The position numbers and the translations under genes were made by a program. Positions 56,225 to 63,446 of a stretch of 64,000 nucleotides of DNA are shown piece after piece. The stretch is from the NCBI GenBank assembly GCA_965206775.1, contig CBDBKU010000001.1:496001-560000 (forward strand). Reading direction: 5' to 3'. The DNA is from VXMF01 sp965206775. GTDB lineage: Bacteria > Acidobacteriota > Terriglobia > Bryobacterales > UBA6623. Each line of letters starts with the position of its first letter. Within the stretch, counting starts at the first letter, position 1. The notes below the pieces were generated by a model. That model saw only the letters and a list, made by a program, of their open reading frames with translations, made no database searches and had not been told where the DNA came from.

Positions 56225-56755
56225 CGCGAAACTATCGCAGCGGGCTTGCAGCGGCTCGCCCGGGCGGCACCCGGCCAATTCGTGGCCCGCCCCCACCACC
56301 AAGCGGTTCACCTCCGCCAGCAGTGCCGGCGTGAGCAGCGCGATGTTGCGCGCCAGCGTGCGGTAGCTGAACCTGACGCCGCCGAACACATCGCTGATGC
56401 CGAGCATGCGGCGCACGCTGGCGTGCTGGTTCGCCAGATCATGCAGCCGATCGTAGTCGCAGCGGATGCCCTGCTTGAGCAAGCCGAGCACGAGCACCTG
56501 CCACAGGTCCATGCCGGGCCGGCCGACATCCGGGTTGATCCCGTCCGGCTCGGCGCCCTCCTGCGTCTCGGACGCAGGGCGGTCGGAGGCGGACTCGCCA
56601 GCGGCGAAGACGCTCTCTCGCAGCTCGGCGAAGATGCTCTCCCGCAAGGACGGGTCGCAGTAGATGTGCTGGATGCCCTTCAGCACGGCCGGGATGTCGT
56701 CGCGGCAGCGGGCGTCGAGTGGAATGTCCTCGATGGCGATCTGGCCGAGCGTCAT
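56225..56755 (-). pseudogene. ISNCY transposase, N-terminal part
   Basis: 177 codons from ATG 56755 (MTLGQIAIEDIPLDARCRDD). VGRPGMDLWQVLVLGLLKQG, LHDLANQHASVRRMLGISD and LAGCRPGEPLQARCDSFA are the usual N-terminal blocks with the first catalytic Asp (CDSF). It is cut at the serine-recombinase insertion. Confidence 0.82.
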
Positions 56756-57164
56756 CGAGGGATTAAAAACAGTTCGCAAGACGGTTTACCACCGAAGATA
56801 ATCGCAAATTGAGGCGAATCTCGCCATGCGCGCCCGATCCGTCTCATCTTCACCCGCCGGAAATCGCCAAAATCCATTGGATATCAACGAAATACGGATT
56901 TCCGCCGCAGGCACTAAGTAAGAGATTTAGCACCGAATGACCGGAGTGTGGGACCCGACTTGGGACCCACTGCAACCATTTGTCCCGATCAACACTGCAG
57001 GCCGCCAAGGTTCGAGAGATCGAGGCCGAGGTGCGGTCGAGCGATCCTAAACTCCCGTTGCCGATCGTCACGCGACTCGTAGCGTAGAACCGAGATACCG
57101 CGCTTAGAGACGCTGGCTATCATCGCAACGTCGCAAACTCCATCTCGCCAGCTGCGTGTTCCGC

Positions 57165-58847
57165 CAGCAATTCTAAATTGCCGCCTATTTTGGGTTTTTT
57201 GCCTCCGCAGCTTCCGGAATGAGGGGCCAGCTTCTGGGGGACTTGACTTTTCGGACACCGCTTTCAAACATATAGTGTGGCCTCCGTTCCCGTCCTTGAG
57301 TCCCTCCTCAACAGATTCCGCCAGATCGCCTCCGCCTTGCCCGATCCCCGCACCGGCGCCAACCAGCGCTACAGCCTCGCCGACGCCGCCTCCTGCGCTT
57401 TCGCCACCTTCTTCCTCCAGTCCCCCTCCTTCCTCGACTTCCAGCGCCGCATGGAACTGGAGTCCGCTCGCTCCAATTGCCAGTCCCTGTTCGGGGTCGA
57501 GGCCATTCCCAGTGACAACCACATCCGGAATCTCCTGGATGGACACGATCCCGACCACTTCGCCCCCCTGTTTGCCGACTGCCTGCAAACCGCCCGCGAC
57601 AACGGTGCCCTCGACCCCTTCCGGCGCCTCGACGGCCGCCTCGCCATCGCTCTCGACGGCATCCAATTTCATTGCTCCGATTCGATCCGCTGCGCACAGT
57701 GCTCGACCCGCCATGTCGGCAAGCACCAAACCATGCAGTACTTCCACACCATGCTCGCAGCCACCGTCGTCGCCGACGGCCACAACCGCGCCCTGCCCCT
57801 GATGCCTCACTTCGTCCAGCCCCAGCACAACCCCCACGACGGCCGCTCCGACGCCGACCGCAAGCAGGACTGCGAACGCAACGCCGCCAAGCGCTGGCTG
57901 CTCGCCTACAGCGACCAACTGCGCCCCTTCCGGCCCATCTTCCTCGGCGACGACCTGTACTGCTGCCAGCCCCTCTGCCAACTCGTCCGCAACCTCGAAA
58001 CCGACTTCCTCTTCATCTGCAAGCCCAGCTCTCACAAGCGCTTATACGAACTCATCCACGACGACTTCACCCACTCCACCGGCTGGATCCGCACCCGCAA
58101 CCACAAACGCCAGGTCGAGCAGCACCGCTATCGCTGGATGCACGGCCTGCCCGTCCGCGACGGCGACGATGCGGTGCGCGGGACCTGGATCGAGTTCCAG
58201 ATCCAGCGCCACGGTGAGCGCACCTACTACAACACCTTCTTCACCAGCCTAGAGGTCACGGCCGACAACGTGACCGCGATCGCACGGCTCGCAAGAGCTC
58301 GCTGGAAGATCGAGAACGAGACATTCAATTGCCTGGCGCGGCATGGCTACAACCTCAAGCGGAACTTCGGGCACGGCAGCAACGGCTTGGCCAATCTGCT
58401 CGCCACGCTGAACCTGCTCGCCTTCACGCTGCACACGCTGCTGGACTGCCTGCAGGGCTTGTGGCGGCAATGCCGCGACCGAGCCGGCACGCGCCGCCGC
58501 TTCTGCAACAAACTCAGCGTGTTTGCGGAGGAGTTCTGGTTCCCGAACTGGACCGCGTTGCTGATGAGGCTGCTGGGCCAACGCCCAGTGCGGGACGGTC
58601 CCTCGCCGGTACGTTGATGGAATCGATGGAGCATCCAGCGGCGAGCGCCGGGCTCGTGGGGCAGCCTGCAGTCGGGGTCTGCCCCGTGGGTCTCGCAACC
58701 GCTAGCGAGGCCCACCGAGCCGCCCCGCGATGTGCCCCTCGCAACGACCGATGCCCTGCTGGTGCCCTCACAACCTCTCTGCGGCGCCGACGAACGCCCG
58801 CTGAGATGCCAACAGCCCACCTGTATCTCGGGTTTTGCGAATTGCTG
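57165..58847. mobile_element. 1.7-kb IS, copy 2, 9-bp target duplication
   Basis: The ends are CAGCAATTC and GAATTGCTG. The direct repeat GTGTTCCGC is at 57156-57164 and 58848-58856. The corresponding empty site is at 36107 in cassette A (gcgtgttcccgctggaaag), which defines the boundaries. It has one transposase gene and no intron. Confidence 0.92.
57277..58617 (+). CDS. DDE transposase of the 1.7-kb IS (copy 2)
   Basis: A 446-aa transposase, same family as the gene at 17525-18865 and intact. Likely catalytic acids are in RLAIALDGIQFHC, IFLGDDLYCC and RARWKIENETFN. The Cys pair in CAQCSTRHVG is kept. It starts ~110 bases inside the left end. The gene reads toward abiEi, so it could carry transcription into the AbiE genes, or could separate them from their own promoter. 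Confidence 0.86.
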   Translation: MASVPVLESLLNRFRQIASALPDPRTGANQRYSLADAASCAFATFFLQSPSFLDFQRRMELESARSNCQSLFGVEAIPSDNHIRNLLDGHDPDHFAPLFADCLQTARDNGALDPFRRLDGRLAIALDGIQFHCSDSIRCAQCSTRHVGKHQTMQYFHTMLAATVVADGHNRALPLMPHFVQPQHNPHDGRSDADRKQDCERNAAKRWLLAYSDQLRPFRPIFLGDDLYCCQPLCQLVRNLETDFLFICKPSSHKRLYELIHDDFTHSTGWIRTRNHKRQVEQHRYRWMHGLPVRDGDDAVRGTWIEFQIQRHGERTYYNTFFTSLEVTADNVTAIARLARARWKIENETFNCLARHGYNLKRNFGHGSNGLANLLATLNLLAFTLHTLLDCLQGLWRQCRDRAGTRRRFCNKLSVFAEEFWFPNWTALLMRLLGQRPVRDGPSPVR

Positions 58848-58934
58848 GTGTTCCGCCCGGAAAGTTCTGTTCAGTGGTTGAAATGTGGTAGTCTGGCCAA
58901 TAGATTTCTGACAAATCGAATCGGAGACAGGAAC

Positions 58935-59531
58935 ATGCGCAGCATTCCCCATCACATCATGGAGCATGCCGCCTCGCTTCCGGAGGCTACGCCGCTGTGT
59001 CCAGCTGCCCTGCTTCACCTTGGCAATCGCGCGGCCGTCGACCAGGCGTTGGCGCGGCTTGCGCGGTCGGGCGGTCTGATGCGGATCTGCCAAGGCGTCT
59101 ACATGCGCCCGATCGAGACTCGCTTCGGCCCTCGGACGCCTCGCGTCGGCAAGGCGCTTGCCGCTCTGTCGGCGTTGTGGGGCGAAACGATCGTGCCATG
59201 TGGCGGCGCGGCGGCCAACTGCCTCGGTCTGACCACGCAGATTCCGGTTCGCGCGGTCTATCTCACCTCCGGTCCCAGCCGGCGACTGCACTTCGGCGAG
59301 CTCACCGTCGAGCTGCGGCATGCGCCGCGCTGGCAACTGGCGGCCCCGCACCGCAAGGCGGGGGATGTCATCCGCGCCCTGGCGTGGCTCGGTCCCGAGG
59401 AGGTCGAGGATAGCCTCGAAGCGGTTCTGCCTACGCTCTCCGAGGAGGACAGGAACGAGCTTGCGGCGGCGCGGGCCGTCATGCCTTTTTGGATGGCGGA
59501 ACCGGTGAGCGCACGCCTTTCGCATGGCTGA
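58935..59531 (+). CDS. abiEi: AbiEi-type antitoxin (copy B)
   Basis: 198 residues, differing from copy A at a few positions (start MRSIPHHIMEH against MRGLPRHIMEH). The DNA-binding wing (ARLARSGGLMRICQGVYMRP) and the C-terminal domain are kept. ATG 58935 lies 87 bases from the IS end, so the native promoter is displaced 1.7 kb upstream. It overlaps the toxin gene by eight bases. The frame is intact. Confidence 0.85.
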   Translation: MRSIPHHIMEHAASLPEATPLCPAALLHLGNRAAVDQALARLARSGGLMRICQGVYMRPIETRFGPRTPRVGKALAALSALWGETIVPCGGAAANCLGLTTQIPVRAVYLTSGPSRRLHFGELTVELRHAPRWQLAAPHRKAGDVIRALAWLGPEEVEDSLEAVLPTLSEEDRNELAAARAVMPFWMAEPVSARLSHG

Positions 59532-60540
59532 GAAGCGGTACCAGGCTCTCTCGGCCGACGACAGGCGTGACGCGTTGGAGGTGGCGGAACGGAGCAGCAG
59601 CCACAAGGCGCATCTTCTGGAGAAGGATGTCTGGGTCGTCGCGACACTCAAAGTCCTTTTCGACGCCACATTTGCCGCGCACCTGACCTTCAAGGGCGGC
59701 ACGTCGCTGTCGAAAGTGTGGCGCGCGATCCGCCGATTCTCGGAAGACATCGACATCACTTACGACATTCGCGCCTTCGCGCCCGACCTGGTTGCCCCCG
59801 CCGGCGACGAGGTGCTTCCGGCCACGCGCAGTCAGGAGAAACGCTGGACGCGAGCCATTCGTGCCCGTCTTGCCGAATGGGTCCGGGTTCGAGCCTGCCC
59901 GATCGTAGACGAAGAACTCGCGCGTGCCGGTTTCGCGTCACGGGTTCGTGCCGAGGCGGAGCGGCTCTACATCGACTACGAACCGCTGTTTGAGGAGACC
60001 GGTCTTGTGCGGCCCGAGGTCATGGTCGAGTTTGGCGCGCGATCCACGGGCGAGCCGCGCAGAGCCCTGCCGGTCGTGTGCGACGCGGCGGCGCATCTCC
60101 CCGGTCTCGCCTTTCCGCAGGCCCGTCCGACCGTCCTGCTGGCGGAGCGGACATTCTGGGAGAAGGCGACTGCGATCCATGTCTTCTGCCGCCAGGAGCG
60201 GCGCCGGGGCGAGCGATTGTCGAGGCACTGGCACGATCTCGCGCGCCTCGACGAGGCCGGAATTGTGCAGAGCGCTCTGGCCGACCGCGCGCTCGCACTT
60301 TCGGTTGCCCGCCACAAAGCTATGTTCTTCACCGAGAACGACGCGAACGGCAAGCGGATCGACTATGAGGCAGCAGTTTCGGGCAGCCTGCAACTCGTAC
60401 CCGCCGGTGCCGCGCATGGGGTGCTCGCCAACGACTATGCGAGGATGCTGGCGGACGGCATGCTGCTCGACGAGGATGAGTCGTTCGAGGCGCTGATGGA
60501 ACGATGCGCCGCGATCGAGGCGCGGGCCAACAATGTGTGA
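59524..60540 (+). CDS. abiEii: AbiEii nucleotidyltransferase toxin (copy B)
   Basis: 338 residues, nearly identical to copy A. The core FKGGTSLSKVWRAIRRFSED with IDITYD keeps the G-G-T-S and D-x-D motifs (FKGG here, FNGG in copy A). Because both toxin genes are intact, each antitoxin may protect against both toxins. Loss of one cassette should then be tolerated. Confidence 0.88.
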   Translation: MAEKRYQALSADDRRDALEVAERSSSHKAHLLEKDVWVVATLKVLFDATFAAHLTFKGGTSLSKVWRAIRRFSEDIDITYDIRAFAPDLVAPAGDEVLPATRSQEKRWTRAIRARLAEWVRVRACPIVDEELARAGFASRVRAEAERLYIDYEPLFEETGLVRPEVMVEFGARSTGEPRRALPVVCDAAAHLPGLAFPQARPTVLLAERTFWEKATAIHVFCRQERRRGERLSRHWHDLARLDEAGIVQSALADRALALSVARHKAMFFTENDANGKRIDYEAAVSGSLQLVPAGAAHGVLANDYARMLADGMLLDEDESFEALMERCAAIEARANNV

Positions 60541-60673
60541 ACCAATCAACTTGCTGGCGCTCCAGCACCCAGGCCGGATACAACGTATTGAACCGCCAAG
60601 GCGCCGAAGATTGCGTCTAGCAGTTCCGGCCATCGCCCAACTGGAGAAGTTCTTCGCGCCGGAAACCCGATGA
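60533..60673 (+). CDS. 46-residue frame after AbiEii (copy B)
   Basis: Starts MCEPINLLALQHPGRIQRIE and ends EKFFAPETR, as in copy A. It overlaps the toxin stop and ends two bases before the hsdR relic start (TGATATG). Conservation between copies may only reflect recent duplication. Confidence 0.4.
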   Translation: MCEPINLLALQHPGRIQRIEPPRRRRLRLAVPAIAQLEKFFAPETR

Positions 60674-60674
60674 T

Positions 60675-61400
60675 ATGACGGAAACGCCCGAACAACGCGC
60701 CCGCCTCGCAATCGACGCGAACCTAGAAGCCGCTGGCTGGCTCGTACAGTACCTTTACGAACTAGATCTGTTGGCGGGGCGAGGCATTGGAGTGCGCGAG
60801 TTCCCCATGAGACCCCGGTTCGGATCGGCGGATTACGTACTCTCTCTCGACTATTAGGTCGTTGGAGCGATCGATGCCAAGGCCGGAAGTACGCTCACCG
60901 GCGTCGAACCGCAAACGGCCAAGTACGCCGTCGGCTTGCCCGACAATCTGCCCGCGCCGCGCCGACCTCACCCGTTCCCGTTCGAATCCAACGGCACGGT
61001 GATTTTCTTCACCAACGGGCTGGATCTGGCACCGCGCGGCTGGCGGGTGTTCAACTTCCCGCGGTCCGAGTCACTGGCCGATCTGATGGCCCGGCCAGTG
61101 CAGTTACGCGCGCCACTGAAGCAACTTCCGCCGCTCGGAGAATCGCGGTTTTGGTCCGTTCAGGCTCGCGCCATCCTCGCACTGGAGCGATCCTTCGCCG
61201 CCCACGGTGAACTGCTGCTCAATGCCAAAGACGTGATCAGAGTGAGCCCTGAGCCCGGACAGAGCGACTGCAAGGTCAAGCCGGAGCACCCTGTACACAT
61301 CGACGGCGATGGCCAACCAAAGCAACTCTTGGTCATCCAGGAATCCCACGATCAAGTCCGTGAGAAGCTGATCCGGGCCTACCCTGGAATGATTGCGTAG
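60675..61400 (+). pseudogene. hsdR-like N-terminal relic with one amber stop (copy B)
   Basis: MTETPEQRARLAIDANLEAA, ELDLLAGRGIGVREFPMRPR and FGSADYVLSLDY run to a TAG at 60855. In frame after it come VVGAIDAKAGSTLTGVEPQT (the PD-(D/E)XK core position), then AKYAVGLPDNLPAPRRP and NGLDLAPRGWRVFNFPRSES. After ARAILALERSFAA the sequence no longer looks like hsdR. All motor domains are missing. The only defects in this N-terminal part are the amber codon and the lost rest of the gene. Confidence 0.75.
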
Positions 61401-61604
61401 AAGCAGCAGCGGGTTTTCTCAGCCGAGCTTAGCCCGCTGAGCGACACGACACGCGAGCAGGACCCACCTGGGGACCCACCCCACGTTCCGAACTGCCCCG
61501 TCCTGATCCGATTTGCCCCGAATTGATCCGCTCCACAGCCAAGGCACAGCGCCCAAGAGTGATTGAAACAAAGGTAAACAGTGCCGAATCAAGGGTTACG
61601 GGAT

Positions 61605-61655
61605 GGAGGCGCGGGTGGGAATCGAACCCACGAATAAAGGTTTTGCAGACCTTTT
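61605..61655 (-). repeat. att site: 3' half of tRNA-Cys(GCA)
   Basis: Matches 38788-38838 with one change in the anticodon arm. Acceptor strand, T-arm and GCA anticodon loop are present, and the 5' half is absent. It closes AbiE cassette B. Confidence 0.78.
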
Positions 61656-62004
61656 TGTGGATCGCTATATATTATTGATAATAAACAAGTTAGCAGTGAT
61701 CCAAAACAGCGTTAGGACCACTATGGGACCACAGTGTCGACTCAGCAAGGACCGGCAACGACAGCTTGGGTTTCGTCGTTGTTGCGATTGTGTCTGCCGA
61801 TAGTTCCAAGTAATTCTATGACCCTTCGTGAACGCATTGACGCAGCCCAACTCTAAGGCGGAAGGTTCTTGCCCAGGCCGCCGTTCCTAGGGCGTCCCAC
61901 AGGCCAGCTCGACCCTCGACACCAGCACGTCCGAAGCCGGTCCGGTAGGTATCGCACCGATCGCGTACTGCCCCTACAACCATCAGCAAGGACAACGCCA
62001 CCAC
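61656..62004. other. Spacer right of the last att site
   Basis: AT-richer at first (61660-61700), then GC-rich. No gene or RNA is supported. The missing 5' half of the tRNA is not here either. Confidence 0.4.
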
Positions 62005-62313
62005 TTACGCATGGCCTGCTCCATGCAGGACTGTTAGCTCCAGCGGTCGCCCCTCGAAGAAGCAGGACGATGCTCGGACTATATCCGCCGTATGCTCAAT
62101 CATGGTCTTGAGTAGCGGTAACGCATCGTAGTTCTCCATTAGTAAGGTGACGGGCTTTCCTGTCGGTCTTGCAAAGATTGCACAACCTTCTTCCACCGGG
62201 TAAACGAAACAGCCTTCGTATTCGCTCCTCTTAGCCAGTTGGTCAAGATAGATGTCAAGCCCAGTGTTATCCCGTATCGAAAGCAGCCGTCTGTGCTTGC
62301 CTGTCACGGCCAT
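62005..62313 (-). CDS. Hypothetical protein, possibly incomplete
   Basis: The frame MAVTGKHRRLLSIRDNTGLD, then AKRSEYEGCFVYPVEEGCAI and GKPVTLLMENYDALPLLKTM, looks like a real soluble domain of ~100 residues. I do not recognise the family. The frame opens upstream to 62403 but becomes Arg/Ala-rich there, so the N-terminus may have been replaced. Confidence 0.4.
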   Translation of the reverse strand: MAVTGKHRRLLSIRDNTGLDIYLDQLAKRSEYEGCFVYPVEEGCAIFARPTGKPVTLLMENYDALPLLKTMIEHTADIVRASSCFFEGRPLELTVLHGAGHA

Positions 62314-62764
62314 GTGCCGCCGACTGTGTCGCCCAGCTGTCCGCCGGCGAGGAGCTCGCCACGGGGCAGCCGCGTGAGCTGCGCGACACGGAGATCGTCG
62401 CATCGTTGCCAGGAGGGGTGTTGGTTCTGTGTTTATCCCGGCCGAAAACGGCCATTTGGTCTCGAATCGCGTTGACGCCGGAATGGTTGAGAATCGAGCG
62501 ATTCAAGGACAACCGTGGCATTCCAATACGGGTAAGTGCTTTTCTTGCAAGCCTCCTAGGCACCGGTGCCTCTACATTCCTTCCGGCGGGAGCGAGCCAA
62601 GGTGAGAAGAGGCCCGTTCCTGCCGCCGGAGGGCGTTGAGAATTTGACGCCGGAATATGGTGACTCCCTATAGCCAGACGCTGAACGAACCGTCCTCGCC
62701 ACGCTGCTGGCAGAGGCTTCCGGCTCTCTGCACTCCGGAGACTACCAAGCCCTGCGATTCCTGT
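62314..62764. other. Spacer without a supportable gene
   Basis: A plus-strand frame (AQLSAGEELATGQPREL) looks vaguely like an antitoxin fragment but has no start and no partner. Nothing else is seen. Confidence 0.3.
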
Positions 62765-63046
62765 GCGGTGTTGACCCGGTCACTCGGCGCTGCGGCAAGG
62801 CGCGGCGCGTCGTCCGCCGCCGGGCCTGCCAGCCAGCCCCGCCCGGTGCATGCCGTCTATCACTGGATCCGGGTCGCGGTCCAGCACGATCCCGTCAGCC
62901 GGGCCAAGTACCAAGCCCCGCGCGCTCGCGGCCACACCCACGGCCGTACCCTGCGCTCGGTCGCGGACCGGCTGCTCGCTGTCGCTTGGGCCATGCTCCG
63001 GGCCGGCAGGCTGTTCGACTCCCGCCACGCGGCTGTGGTCCACCAA
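62765..63046 (+). pseudogene. IS110-family transposase C-terminal remnant
   Basis: VHAVYHWIRVAVQHDPVSRA, YQAPRARGHTHGRTLRSVAD and RLLAVAWAMLRAGRLFDSRH match the end of IS110 transposases (helical segment ending in the RGH-x-HGR-x-LR pattern). The catalytic serine region and the N-terminal domain are missing. Confidence 0.65.
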
Positions 63047-63446
63047 GCGCCTGCTACAGTTGCTGCCGGCCGGGGACGCGGAAGCGGGCCCTGGCGGAGA
63101 GCAACCCGCCCAGGAATACCGGGCCGGGAACTCATCGACAGATGACTCCGCGGGCGGCGGGCCCCCAGCTCGGCACCCGCTCCGGCTCTCCCTGTCGATA
63201 GATTCCCCCATACCACAAGAACTCCGGGGTGCGGGGGCTGGCCACCGCGTCCTCCGCTTTCCCTGTCACATCGTCCCTTAGGATCACCACTGCGGCGACG
63301 GTCAGCTTCCCTCCCGCGCGCTCATCGCTCAAACCGCCGAAAAACATTCCCACCATCCTTGACAAGACGTTAGGGAGTCCCCCGCCCTAGGAAATCATGA
63401 AATCTACGCAACACAGGATCTAATACTCATGAATTATTCATAATCT
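63047..63446. other. Composition boundary
   Basis: GC-rich sequence continues to ~63395 and then changes within a few bases to strongly AT-rich DNA. No gene is seen. The switch near cctaggaaatcatgaaatc may be an insertion boundary. Confidence 0.5.

Larger units (their letters stand above)
52975..56225. mobile_element. 3.25-kb serine-recombinase element inserted in the ISNCY transposase
   Basis: The element lies between two ACC trinucleotides (52972-52974 and 56223-56225). Removing it with one ACC restores the transposase frame. It encodes a DUF5372-like frame, a small overlapping frame and a large serine recombinase, all on the plus strand, plus ~600 bases with no gene at its right end. No long inverted repeats or target duplication are evident, as expected for serine integrase chemistry with a 2-3 base core. 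Confidence 0.78.
51809..56914. mobile_element. ISNCY-type element split by a serine-recombinase element
   Basis: The inverted ends are GTGCCTGCGACAAAACCCC (left) and, inverted, GTGCCTGCGGCGGAAATCC (right). The 6-base target duplication TAAGTA is at 51803-51808 and 56915-56920. Without the nested insert the element is 1855 bp. Its target lay between the att site at 51757 and the AbiE block. Confidence 0.82.
56921..61655. repeat. AbiE cassette B (duplicated block)
   Basis: Second copy of the block at 35867-38838, nearly identical in sequence apart from a 1.7-kb IS inserted upstream of abiEi. It ends in the same tRNA-Cys 3' half. With insertions removed, the distance between the flanking att sites (51757 and 61605) is only ~3 kb. 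Confidence 0.9.

Noticed and set aside
38788..61655. Complete tRNA-Cys genes
   Set aside because: Only the 3' half (anticodon arm to acceptor end) is present at 38788 and 61605. The D-arm and 5' acceptor strand are missing, so these are att copies.
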